DNA of 49,365 nt, taken from assembly GCA_021733945.1 (NCBI GenBank), contig JAIPJX010000015.1, positions 1 through 49,365 on the forward strand. The letters are read 5' to 3'. The notes under the pieces were generated by a model. That model searched no databases and was not told where the DNA came from. It saw only the letters and a program-made list of their open reading frames with translations. A program made the translations under genes and the position numbers. The DNA is from Verrucomicrobiota bacterium. Lineage in GTDB: Bacteria > Verrucomicrobiota > Verrucomicrobiia > Limisphaerales > SIBE01. Shown here one piece after another: positions 9,804 to 18,079 of this stretch (positions within the stretch are counted from its first letter, which is position 1; every line of letters begins with the position of its first letter).

Positions 9804-9846
9804 CCGCGCTTGCCGGGGCCCGATTCAACGCGTCTATTCATTCTTC

Positions 9847-10371
9847 ATGGTTCTGCCTCATCGCATCGCCACGCTGCTCTACTGCTTTAACCACCGGGAC
9901 GAGGTGTTGCTGCTCAAGCGTGCCCGACAACCCAATCAGAATCTCTGGAGTCCCTGTGGTGGCAAGATCGACATCGATGCTGGTGAATCCCCCTACGCCG
10001 GTGCCTGCCGCGAGGCGATGGAGGAAATCGAACTGCGAATCGTCCCTTCGGACCTTCATCTCACCGGCTTGGTGAGCGAAGAAGGGCACGAGGGCACGGC
10101 TCACTGGCTGATGTTTTTGTTCGAAGTAAAACCCCGGCTGGAATCCCTTCCCAAGCCTCATCCGGAGGGTGTCTTCGAGTTTTTTGCGCCCGAGACGATC
10201 GGTTCCCTGGATCTTCCCTCAACCGACCGGGAACGGCTCTGGCCCCTTTTCTGGGCGCATCGGGGTGGATTCTTTGCCGTGCGATGCCGGGTGGATTCGG
10301 ATGGGAAAAATCACTGGACCCTTGAGGAATCCCTTCCTCTGTCGGGTGGCCCGATGACGCATCTCAAATAA
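9847..10371 (+). CDS. Nudix hydrolase (MutT/8-oxo-dGTP pyrophosphatase-like)
   Basis: 174 residues. The Nudix box lies at about residues 38-63, with GGKIDIDAGE leading into ACREAMEEIEL. The metal-binding REAMEE core is intact, but the first loop is two residues longer than the usual G-x5-E, and the glycine normally following the EE pair is replaced. A LLLKRARQPNQNLWSPCGG segment before the box is typical of MutT-like house-cleaning enzymes that hydrolyse damaged nucleotides such as 8-oxo-dGTP. The exact substrate is not determinable. It ends seven bases before tadA and is probably co-transcribed with it. No strong ribosome binding site precedes the ATG. Confidence 0.85.
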   Translation: MVLPHRIATLLYCFNHRDEVLLLKRARQPNQNLWSPCGGKIDIDAGESPYAGACREAMEEIELRIVPSDLHLTGLVSEEGHEGTAHWLMFLFEVKPRLESLPKPHPEGVFEFFAPETIGSLDLPSTDRERLWPLFWAHRGGFFAVRCRVDSDGKNHWTLEESLPLSGGPMTHLK

Positions 10372-10378
10372 CATTCCA

Positions 10379-10918
10379 ATGCCGGACGAACCCATCATTG
10401 ATCTTCATAGCGACCATTACTTTATGGGCGAAGCGATCCGGCAGGCGCTCCGCGCCCGACGGGCTCTCGAAGTCCCGGTCGGTGCCGTGGTGGTCCGCGA
10501 GGGGCGCATCATTGCCCGGGCTTCCAACCAGGTGGAAACATTGAAGGACGCCACGGCGCACGCGGAAATGCTGGCGCTGACGCAGGCGGAAGAAGCGGTG
10601 GGGGACTGGCGACTGACCGATTGCACCCTGTATGTGACCAAGGAACCGTGCGCCATGTGCGCCGGCGCGGTGGTGCATGTGCGCCTGGCGAGGGTGGTCT
10701 TTGGGGTGGGCGATCCGAAGGCGGGTGCCGCCGGGGGCGCGCTCAATCTGCTGCAGTTTCCAACGTTCAATCACCGGAGTGAAATCACCTCCGGGGTTCG
10801 GGCGGACGAATGCAGGGCGCTGCTGCAGGAATTTTTCAGTGAAAAGCGGGTTCAGAACAAACGGCAACGAAACCCGGTTCAGCTGTTCCCGGGAACTGAA
10901 GGTTCTGCTCTGTCCTGA
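10379..10918 (+). CDS. tadA: tRNA-specific adenosine-34 deaminase TadA
   Basis: TadA converts adenosine to inosine at the wobble position of tRNA-Arg(ACG), allowing it to read CGN codons. The zinc deaminase signature is complete: HAEM at residues 61-64 (His ligand and proton-shuttling Glu) and PCAMC at 90-94 with both Cys ligands. FGVGDPKAGAAGG and the NHRSEITSGV segment match bacterial TadA. At 179 residues it is slightly longer than usual because of a charged C-terminal tail. An internal ATG encoding MGEAIRQAL is an alternative start. It follows the Nudix gene by seven bases and converges on the CBM48 gene. Confidence 0.93.
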   Translation: MPDEPIIDLHSDHYFMGEAIRQALRARRALEVPVGAVVVREGRIIARASNQVETLKDATAHAEMLALTQAEEAVGDWRLTDCTLYVTKEPCAMCAGAVVHVRLARVVFGVGDPKAGAAGGALNLLQFPTFNHRSEITSGVRADECRALLQEFFSEKRVQNKRQRNPVQLFPGTEGSALS

Positions 10919-10953
10919 CGGTCCCGGATGAGGCCGGCGGCTCCCGCGCAAGC

Positions 10954-11271
10954 TCAGCTCACCGCGATGAGGGAGACCCGTTCGTTCTTCTCGTTCCGTC
11001 CAATTCCCTGGGCACGGGGATCCAGCTTGGGTTCACCGTCCACCAGAAACTGATAATGATGATGCCCGTGGCAAAGGAGAATCTGGATGCTCCAGGCACC
11101 GTCCGGTTGACGCTGCATCGGGTGCGCCGAAGCCTGCCATTCATTGAAGTCGCCGATGACCGAGACTGATTCGGCGTCCGGTGCCTGACAGATGAAATTG
11201 ACGGGAATGGAAAAGTTCCGGGCCGAATAGCGGCCTGCCTGCTTGGGGGACTGGGAACGGCTGGAATGCAT
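10954..11271 (-). CDS. Stand-alone CBM48/isoamylase-N domain protein
   Basis: A 105-residue protein consisting of one early-set beta-sandwich of the CBM48/AMPK-beta glycogen-binding type. VSVIGDFNEWQASAHPM carries the expected Trp, and the closing HHHYQFLVDGEPKLDP strand is characteristic. These domains normally sit in front of branching or debranching enzymes; here no catalytic domain follows and no glycogen genes are nearby. Similar single-domain proteins are annotated across bacteria without known function; binding to glycogen or another alpha-glucan is inferred. There is no signal peptide, so it is probably cytosolic. It converges on tadA. Confidence 0.8.
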   Translation of the reverse strand: MHSSRSQSPKQAGRYSARNFSIPVNFICQAPDAESVSVIGDFNEWQASAHPMQRQPDGAWSIQILLCHGHHHYQFLVDGEPKLDPRAQGIGRNEKNERVSLIAVS

Positions 11272-11786
11272 GCAGAAATTCGATCTTCAGTGTGAATGTC
11301 GTGATTTAAAGGCTCATCAAACAACCGCGATCCAGTTCCGCCTCAGCCCGAACCGGCCGTCCTGCCTTTGTCAGGGCGTGACAACCTGCGGGGTTCGTTT
11401 TTCGAACAACTTCTTAAAATCGCAGTGCGTTAACGAAGCATAAGCGATTGCCTCAAGCAAGTGGCAAGCCCGAAAAAAATGCAGATCGCCCCGTTTCTTG
11501 AAATCCTGCGGTTTTTTGTGCGGTGCGCGCAAGACGGCGTCGGTGCTGTGCCCTGCTGTCGCACCCGGCGGGCGGCGGGAGCGGGGGAGTGAAGGGATTG
11601 ATGGTTGCGATGGATTCTGAGCACAGCGCCCGCGCCGCTGTGCTTGTGCCCGGCGGGGCAACTGTCCTGGGTGCTTCGCGAATCAAATCCACTCACTCTG
11701 AATCCGGACCCCAATCAGCTCCACCGCAATCCTTTGAAAACGCTCGCGCATGCCCGCGATCCTCAACATACTGGATGGCAAGTGGC
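11272..11786. other. 515-base intergenic region without a recognisable gene
   Basis: The stretch separates the divergent CBM48 gene and the ABC exporter. Open frames here on both strands are rich in Arg, Pro and Ala and look like noise. A small GTTCG/CGAAC hairpin (11393-11407) and a very GC-rich block near 11560-11595 are visible. It does not resemble signal-recognition-particle RNA, and I see no convincing promoter. It is long enough to hold an unrecognised small RNA. Confidence 0.4.
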
Positions 11787-13607
11787 ATGATTGAGTTTCT
11801 ACGAAAGATCTGGTTTTACGTGACGCCCTACCGGTACCGTTTGATCGCGGGACTGGGTTGCGGGATTGTATTCGCGCTTGCCAATGGTGCCCTGGTCATT
11901 GCCATCCGGTTTGTCGCCACTCTTGTCTTCGCCCCATCCGGCGAGGTCACGTTCTCTGATTTGATCCAGGAGGTGCCGGATCTGTTTCACCCCGCGCTGG
12001 AACGTATGGGAGCGCACCTGCCCCCCCTTTCGGGAGGCACGTCGAAGCTCGGGCTGGTCGCGGTGATCAGTGTGCTGCCCTTCATCATGCTGGTCCGGGC
12101 TGGTTTCGGATACTTCAACGTGTATCTCACCAACTGGGCGGCCGTGCGTGCGGTGGCGGATCTGCGCACCCGGCTGTTTGATCATCTTCAGAAGATGCCG
12201 CTGAGTTTTTACGGTCAGGCCCGGACGGGCGATCTGATTTCGCGGATCACGAACGATACGCTTGTCCTCCACACCATCATCGGCAACTCGCTTGCCTCGT
12301 TCATCAAGGATCCCGTGACCGTCCTGGCGCTCCTGGCGCTGCTGCTGTCCGAACAGCCCCGGTTGACGCTGATCTCGGGCCTGGTTTTCCCCATCTGCCT
12401 GTTCCCGATCATCACCTATGGGCGCAAGGTGCGGCGGTCGGCCAAGGCGATGCAGACCCATTCCTCGGAGATGACGACCCTGATGCATGAAGCGTTTACC
12501 AGCAACCGCATCATCAAGGCCTACAATCTCGAAGATTCGGTGATGCGGCTGTTCCGGGAGACGAGCAACAAGTTCGTGAGCCAGATGATGCGCATGGTGC
12601 GCTCGTACGAGTTTCCGAGCCAGTTGACCGAGTTCGTCGGGGCGCTGGGTGTGTCGCTCGTTTTTCTGTATGTGGTCTTTGTTCCGGAACAGACGATGAG
12701 CAGCGCCGCGTTCCTTCAGTTCGTGACGAGCATTTTCCTGATGTACCAGCCGCTCAAAGCGCTGAGCCGGCTGCACAATCAGCTCCAACAGGCGCGTGCC
12801 GCCAGCGAGCGGGTCTTCGAATTGATTGCGATGGAGAGCGACCTGGCGGAGCCTGCATCACCGAAACCGCTCAACGCCGATCAGGCGGAGATCGTGTTCG
12901 AGAACATCAGTTTCCGGTACCATGAAAAACCGATTCTGAGTGACATTCAATTCCGGGTGCGACCCGGCGAAATGGTTGCTCTGGTCGGCAGCAGCGGTTC
13001 TGGGAAAACCACCCTCACCAGCCTGCTCCTGCGCTTCTATGATCCGGAAGCCGGTTGTATTCGCATCGGGGGCGTCGATATTCGCGATGTGGCGACGCAC
13101 GAACTGCGCAGTCGCATCGCCCTGGTCACCCAGGAAATCATCCTGTTCAACGACACGATCCGGCACAACATTCGACTCGGGCGTCCGGGTGCGACCGACG
13201 CCGAGGTGGAGCAGGCTGCGCGGCATGCCCACGCCCACACGTTCATCGCGGCGGCGCCCAACGGATACGACACCGTCGTTGGCGAGAAGGGCGTCAATCT
13301 TTCCGGTGGTCAGCGCCAGCGGATTGCCATCGCCCGGGCCATTCTCAAGGACGCCCCGATCCTGGTGCTCGATGAGGCCACGAGCGCCCTGGACACCGAG
13401 TCGGAACGTGCCGTGCAGGAGGCGCTCGAAGAGCTGATGAAGGGGCGGACCACCATCTGCATCGCCCATCGGCTTTCCACCATTCAACGGGCGGATTTGA
13501 TCGTGGTGCTGGATCAGGGGCGCGTCGTCGAGTCCGGCAAACACGAAGAAATGCTCCGACGCGACGGCACTTATCGAAGGCTCTACGAACTCCAGTTTCA
13601 GGGTTAG
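11787..13607 (+). CDS. ABC exporter, MsbA-like (fused membrane and ATPase domains)
   Basis: A 606-residue half-transporter that should homodimerise. The first 330 residues hold six membrane helices, with an extra 50-residue periplasmic loop between helices 1 and 2. The ATPase domain is complete: Walker A GSSGSGKTT, signature LSGGQRQRIAIARA, Walker B ILVLDEATSALD with the catalytic Glu, and switch His in IAHRLSTI. This pattern matches MsbA-type lipid or lipid A flippases, but the cargo cannot be fixed from sequence. I use the ATG at 11787, which begins the conserved MIEFLRKIW segment; in-frame starts up to 264 bases upstream only add low-complexity residues. It ends three bases before a convergent gene. 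Confidence 0.9.
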   Translation: MIEFLRKIWFYVTPYRYRLIAGLGCGIVFALANGALVIAIRFVATLVFAPSGEVTFSDLIQEVPDLFHPALERMGAHLPPLSGGTSKLGLVAVISVLPFIMLVRAGFGYFNVYLTNWAAVRAVADLRTRLFDHLQKMPLSFYGQARTGDLISRITNDTLVLHTIIGNSLASFIKDPVTVLALLALLLSEQPRLTLISGLVFPICLFPIITYGRKVRRSAKAMQTHSSEMTTLMHEAFTSNRIIKAYNLEDSVMRLFRETSNKFVSQMMRMVRSYEFPSQLTEFVGALGVSLVFLYVVFVPEQTMSSAAFLQFVTSIFLMYQPLKALSRLHNQLQQARAASERVFELIAMESDLAEPASPKPLNADQAEIVFENISFRYHEKPILSDIQFRVRPGEMVALVGSSGSGKTTLTSLLLRFYDPEAGCIRIGGVDIRDVATHELRSRIALVTQEIILFNDTIRHNIRLGRPGATDAEVEQAARHAHAHTFIAAAPNGYDTVVGEKGVNLSGGQRQRIAIARAILKDAPILVLDEATSALDTESERAVQEALEELMKGRTTICIAHRLSTIQRADLIVVLDQGRVVESGKHEEMLRRDGTYRRLYELQFQG

Positions 13608-13610
13608 GCG

Positions 13611-14573
13611 CTATCGAAGATAACGTTTTGGGATTTCGGCACCGGCCACATAGCTGAGTTTGCCGATGCGGACCATCTGGTACACGTTGATCCGAAAATC
13701 CGGGCACGTGCTGACCAGGCAGTAAGCGTCGGTGGGCGAGAAGGCGTGTTCTTCAATCATCCAGTCCATCAGGTGGATGGTCGCGGTTTCCACCGCGGTT
13801 TCCAGGGGTTTGGAGGCGTGCACGCAGATGATGGAGTCCGGTTTCTCGATGCGCAATCCGGGCAGTCTTTTGTTTTTGATGACTTCCAGATGCAGTCGCA
13901 CGGTTGCCTGGGTTTCCGCGGCGGTCCCGGTGAACTCGGTGTCGCCCTGGCTGGCGTGCACGTCACCCAGATAGAACAACGCGCCCGGATGGAAAACCGG
14001 CAGGTAAAGCCGGTTCCCGGGGGCGGCGTCCCGGATGTCGAGGTTTCCGCCCCATTCCCCCTGTCCATCCATGCTGGTGGTTACCTCGCGATCCGGCGCG
14101 ACTCCGAACGTGCCGATGAACGGAGTGATCGGCCAGGAGATCCTGTCGTTGAAGATCAGGGTGCCGTCGCGGTTGGTTCCACTGGGCCCTGGGTGGTGTT
14201 GAAAGATCTTTGTTGTGTATTCGCCCGATAACTCCGGCCATCGCGTTGATTCTCCGAGAGGCCCGCGCCTGGGACCAACGGCGGTCCAGGATTGGTTTTC
14301 CACCAGGATTTCTTCAACAGTCACCACCAGGGTGTCGCCGCGCAGCGCTCCTTCCACTCGGACGGGGCCGGCGATGGGGTTGGCCTGCGGGGGGGTGCGG
14401 TCGAAGCCTGGACGCAGGGCTGGGATCGCCTTGTCCTGCGTGCTTTTGAAATAGCCCGTGCCGGCGTCATGGGTCTGGATCTCGAACGGTTCCCCCGGTT
14501 GCACGGTGAGCAGCGGTGTGTCCCTCCAATCGAAGGCGTATTTTTGAGCCAGGTCCCGGGTGATCTGTTGCAT
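13611..14573 (-). CDS. Acetamidase/formamidase family protein
   Basis: A 320-residue member of the FmdA/AmdA family, which hydrolyses formamide, acetamide or similar short amides to ammonia and the acid. Family features include HDAGTGYFKS near the N terminus, NPIAGPVRVEGALRGDTLVV, PFIGTFGVAP, and the LPVFHPGALFYLGDVHASQGDTEFTGT core with the conserved His/Asp/Glu metal-site residues. The C-terminal SPTDAYCLVSTCPDFRINVYQ segment is also conserved. The ATG at 14573 gives the usual length; an open frame continues to a TTG at 14693 but its sequence does not look coding. No amide transporter or nitrogen-regulated gene adjoins it, so the substrate is unknown. No signal peptide is seen. Confidence 0.88.
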   Translation of the reverse strand: MQQITRDLAQKYAFDWRDTPLLTVQPGEPFEIQTHDAGTGYFKSTQDKAIPALRPGFDRTPPQANPIAGPVRVEGALRGDTLVVTVEEILVENQSWTAVGPRRGPLGESTRWPELSGEYTTKIFQHHPGPSGTNRDGTLIFNDRISWPITPFIGTFGVAPDREVTTSMDGQGEWGGNLDIRDAAPGNRLYLPVFHPGALFYLGDVHASQGDTEFTGTAAETQATVRLHLEVIKNKRLPGLRIEKPDSIICVHASKPLETAVETATIHLMDWMIEEHAFSPTDAYCLVSTCPDFRINVYQMVRIGKLSYVAGAEIPKRYLR

Positions 14574-14826
14574 GCGTTGGGTGGGTTCGATTTGGATGTT
14601 GCGTGACGGGGAGTGGGTGCGTTCCGCCGTCACCCGCAAGACTGAACTCCGGCCGTCCAGGTTGAGTCTCACAAAGACACGGGCCGATGCCAAATCCTAT
14701 CTGGATGCCGGGGCGGCCGGGGCCGTGCTCCGTTTTGCCTTGTCGAATTGGGCGTCGGGGCGGACTTTGGTTGGGCTGGCCCCGGTGGAGAAATAGATTG
14801 GAACCGGCGAACGCGATGAGCAGACC

Positions 14827-17800
14827 ATGAGAGTATTACCAATCGTGATGCGCGAACTTTCGGTGCAGGCGCGTCGAAAGAGCACGTATTGGATCCGGAT
14901 GCTGGCCTCGTCGATTGCCGGCTTTCTGATGGTCTGGCTGATGTTGGTGGTTGCCGCGCCGCTTCCCTTCATGACCCAGGGAAAAGCCCTGTTTTCGGTT
15001 CTCGCAGTGTTCGCGTTTGTTTACTGCCTGCTGGTTGGTGCCACGGTCACGGCGGACAGCCTGAGCGCGGAGAAGCGGGACGGCACTCTCGGACTGTTGT
15101 TCCTGACACCGCTCAAGGGGTACGATGTGATTCTGGGCAAACTCGTTTCGTGTTCGGTGCACGCGGTGTTCGGGCTCCTGGCGGTTGTGCCGATGATGGC
15201 GCTGGCGCTGCTGCTGGGCGGATTGACCCTCGCGGAGATTCTGCGGACCGCGCTTGTGCTGGGTAACACCCTGTTTCTATCGCTGGCAGTCGGGATTTTT
15301 GTTTCCACGATCAGCCGAAACGAACGGAAAGCGTTGTTCGCTTCCATCCTGGGAGTGCTGCTGGTCGCTGTGGGGCCTTATGAGATTGAAGTCTATTGGG
15401 AGAGCCTGCCGGGACGGATGCCCGGTGCCGCTCCTTTTGATTCCCAGTTTCTGGCGATCAGCCCGATTCGTGCGTTCCTTCTCTCCAGGGAATCGCTCAT
15501 GGCCTCGTTTCGCACGGTCGAATTCTATGGATCCGTGGCGCAAACCCACGCGCTGGCCTGGCTTTTCGTGGGGCTCGCATCGGCGATGGTCAGTCGGGTA
15601 TGCCAGGATCGAACATCCGAGCGCCGGGACATTGGATGGTCGGCCTGGTGGCGCGGCCGGGTTTTGGGGGGGCGATCGCAGAGGGATCGGTTCCGCGCGC
15701 GGTTGCTCGATCTGAACCCATGCCTCTGGCTCTGTTTTCGCCATCCGTACAAAGCCTGGCTTCCCTGGGTGCTCGTGGTGCCGCTGGCCCTGATCGGGGT
15801 TTGGATTTTTGTGGGGTTTCCAATCGCGTTTTACGAATCCGCTCTGTTGTTGGTCATGGTGGTGCACCTGTTGTTGAAGGTCTGGGTGACCGCGGAGACC
15901 AGCAATCGCTGGGTGGAGGACCGTCGGGATCAGGCTTTGGAACTGGTGCTCTGCGCGCCGATTGGTACGCGGGAAATACTCCGCGGGCAGGGCATGGCCT
16001 TGTGGAGGCAGTTTGCCTGGCCGGTTGGCCTGACCCTTGCATTGACGTTCCTGGCCTGGTGCGCGATGGCTCGAACCGCGGCACTGGGGTCGCAGTCCGG
16101 CCGCATCTGGCTGCTGATCGGCATTGCCGCACTGGTTCCCGATCTGATGGCCCTGCGCTGGGTTGCCGCATGGAACGGCCTGACGGCGCGGGGCCTGAAT
16201 CGGGCTGTGCTTTTTAGTCTGACCCGCGTGTTGCTGCTCCGCTGGCCTGTCTACCTGGCGCTTTCAGCGATGACCACGGCTGGAGCATGGCTGGGAATGG
16301 GGGAGGGTTCCTGGTTGTCCCATCCACTCGTTTGGTTGGGGCTGGCGCTTGTGGTTGACCTGGCATTGGGACTTCAGGCCCGAACCCGGTTTCTCAATCA
16401 TTTTAGAACATTGGCGGCGGATCCGTCCGCCCCCACCGCTTCGTCCGCAGTGGTCTTGAGCGGGGCGGGCGCGAACAGGAAGAGGATTGCGGGGCCTTCC
16501 GTTTCCGAGAAAGCCGACGTTCCGGTGCGTTCGAAAAGCCCGGGTTTCTCGAAACGTTGGGCGCTGGGTGTGGCCGTCGTTTTTCTGATCATTGCGGCGG
16601 GGTTTTGGCTGCGTCGCACGCTTCTCGAGCGGCGGGTGACGGCGCGAATGGAGGAACTTCGGAGCGCGGGTTTACCGACCACCTGGGATGAACTGGATCG
16701 AATGCGTCCGACCGTTCCCGAGTCAAAGAACACGGCCCTGCTCCTGGAACGTGCCGTGTCCGAACTGATCAACCCGGGGACTTTGCCGATGTCCGTGCAG
16801 CGCGAGTTGCCATCGTACCGGGCGTCGAACCCTCCGCGAACGGAGCCTCTGCCATCCGTGATGCTGGGCGCGATTCAGACGGCATTGGAGTCCAACCGGG
16901 CCGCGCTGGCGCTCCTGAGTGAACCGGGTGTGTTGGGGGTGGGGCGTTATGCCATGGACGGCCTGGTGATGCGCGGAATGTCCGTGTATGGCGGTTCACA
17001 ATCGGACCAGCAGCTTCAGGGTACCCATTGGGGCGGGCTGTTGTTCTACTGGCAGTCGCTTGCGCTGGGGGAAACCGGAGACGTCGAGGGTGCTATGGAA
17101 GCCGTCAGGCGCCTGTTTGCCCTGGGGCGATCGCTTGAAAACGAATCTGTGTGGTTTTTCCACGGGAGACGTTCCAGGTGTTATGAACTTGGATTGGCGG
17201 CGTTGGAACGGTTGATGGGACGTGCGCCCCTGCCGGAACGCGATTTGGAGAAACTCCAGAACGATCTCGAGCGCGTCGGACGGGAGGGCGTGTTGCCCCG
17301 GTTGATCGCCGGACTGAGATGCCTGGTCAAGCAGGGCACGCGACCCCGGATGAATCAGGGAATGCCTCCCGGGACAGGGCGTGCTCTGGAAGAGTTTCGG
17401 GTTCAGCTGGTGTTTCAGATCAACGATTGGACGGGGCGCAGGGCGAATGCGGAGCTGGAGCTGTTGGAGCGATTGGATCGATTTGCCCAGATCGTGACCA
17501 TTCCGTATCCGGAACGTATTCAGAGTGCGAGCCGGTTGGCTGGCTTCAGAGTGCGGGGCATGCCTGTCAACGGAGGTTTCGGTGTGCTGGATCAGGCGCG
17601 CCAGGCGATTGTTCTGGAAGCTCTGCTTGAGGCGCGGTGCCGCGTGATGATCACCAGCATTGCCATCGAGCGTTATCGGGGCGGGCATTCGGATGCGTTG
17701 CCATTGCAACTGGCGGATCTGACGCCGGGATATTTGGTGGGGGTTCCCGCAGATCCCTTCGATGGAAGGTCCGTGCGGTACAGGAGAACGGGCTCGGGGT

Positions 17801-17919
17801 ATTGTGTTTACAGTGTTGGCCAGGATGGAGCGGATGACGGAGGGACTGAACCAAAAGCACGACGTTCCATGCGTTATCCCGGTGCCGGCGAAGATCTCAC
17901 CGTCATCGTGGAGCGTTGA
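14827..17919 (+). CDS. ABC-2 type permease fused to a large C-terminal soluble domain
   Basis: A 1030-residue protein. Residues 1 to about 545 contain some twelve membrane helices in two ABC-2-permease-like blocks; the TADSLSAEKRDGTLGLLFLTPL segment is typical of ABC-2 permeases that pair with a separate ATPase. After a low-complexity linker, one more helix (about 578-597) leads into a roughly 430-residue soluble part, probably periplasmic. That part is helical and ends with IERYRGGHSDALPLQLADL and VPADPFDGRSVRYRR, a module recurring in Verrucomicrobiota and Planctomycetota proteins and resembling pseudopilin-type C-terminal segments. No ATPase gene is next to it, so the energising subunit must be elsewhere or absent. 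Substrate unknown. Confidence 0.75.
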   Translation: MRVLPIVMRELSVQARRKSTYWIRMLASSIAGFLMVWLMLVVAAPLPFMTQGKALFSVLAVFAFVYCLLVGATVTADSLSAEKRDGTLGLLFLTPLKGYDVILGKLVSCSVHAVFGLLAVVPMMALALLLGGLTLAEILRTALVLGNTLFLSLAVGIFVSTISRNERKALFASILGVLLVAVGPYEIEVYWESLPGRMPGAAPFDSQFLAISPIRAFLLSRESLMASFRTVEFYGSVAQTHALAWLFVGLASAMVSRVCQDRTSERRDIGWSAWWRGRVLGGRSQRDRFRARLLDLNPCLWLCFRHPYKAWLPWVLVVPLALIGVWIFVGFPIAFYESALLLVMVVHLLLKVWVTAETSNRWVEDRRDQALELVLCAPIGTREILRGQGMALWRQFAWPVGLTLALTFLAWCAMARTAALGSQSGRIWLLIGIAALVPDLMALRWVAAWNGLTARGLNRAVLFSLTRVLLLRWPVYLALSAMTTAGAWLGMGEGSWLSHPLVWLGLALVVDLALGLQARTRFLNHFRTLAADPSAPTASSAVVLSGAGANRKRIAGPSVSEKADVPVRSKSPGFSKRWALGVAVVFLIIAAGFWLRRTLLERRVTARMEELRSAGLPTTWDELDRMRPTVPESKNTALLLERAVSELINPGTLPMSVQRELPSYRASNPPRTEPLPSVMLGAIQTALESNRAALALLSEPGVLGVGRYAMDGLVMRGMSVYGGSQSDQQLQGTHWGGLLFYWQSLALGETGDVEGAMEAVRRLFALGRSLENESVWFFHGRRSRCYELGLAALERLMGRAPLPERDLEKLQNDLERVGREGVLPRLIAGLRCLVKQGTRPRMNQGMPPGTGRALEEFRVQLVFQINDWTGRRANAELELLERLDRFAQIVTIPYPERIQSASRLAGFRVRGMPVNGGFGVLDQARQAIVLEALLEARCRVMITSIAIERYRGGHSDALPLQLADLTPGYLVGVPADPFDGRSVRYRRTGSGYCVYSVGQDGADDGGTEPKARRSMRYPGAGEDLTVIVER

Positions 17920-18020
17920 GACGATCGTGCCACCGACCGGTTTCCTCCTCTCCGCCGAGGATCGTCCACCCCGGGATGAATCGAACGAAGAATTTCCTTG
18001 AATCCGCTCCGGTCGCAGGA

Positions 18021-18046
18021 ATCATGGGTTGCATGCAAATCATGAT
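18021..18046. promoter_or_regulatory. 26-bp interrupted palindrome, candidate operator
   Basis: The core TTGCATGCAA is a perfect 10-bp palindrome and is bracketed, after two mismatched bases on each side, by ATCATG and CATGAT. In all 22 of 26 positions are symmetric. The centre lies about 46 bases before the aldehyde dehydrogenase start, a usual place for a repressor site. No regulator gene is adjacent, so this is inference. Confidence 0.35.
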
Positions 18047-18079
18047 CGTTTCATTCACTGAATTCCCGGAGCGCGCGTT

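Noticed and set aside
11523..11786. 88-residue N-terminal extension of the MsbA-like exporter
   Set aside because: Low-complexity Ala/Arg/Ser sequence before the conserved start; the ATG at 11787 fits the family.
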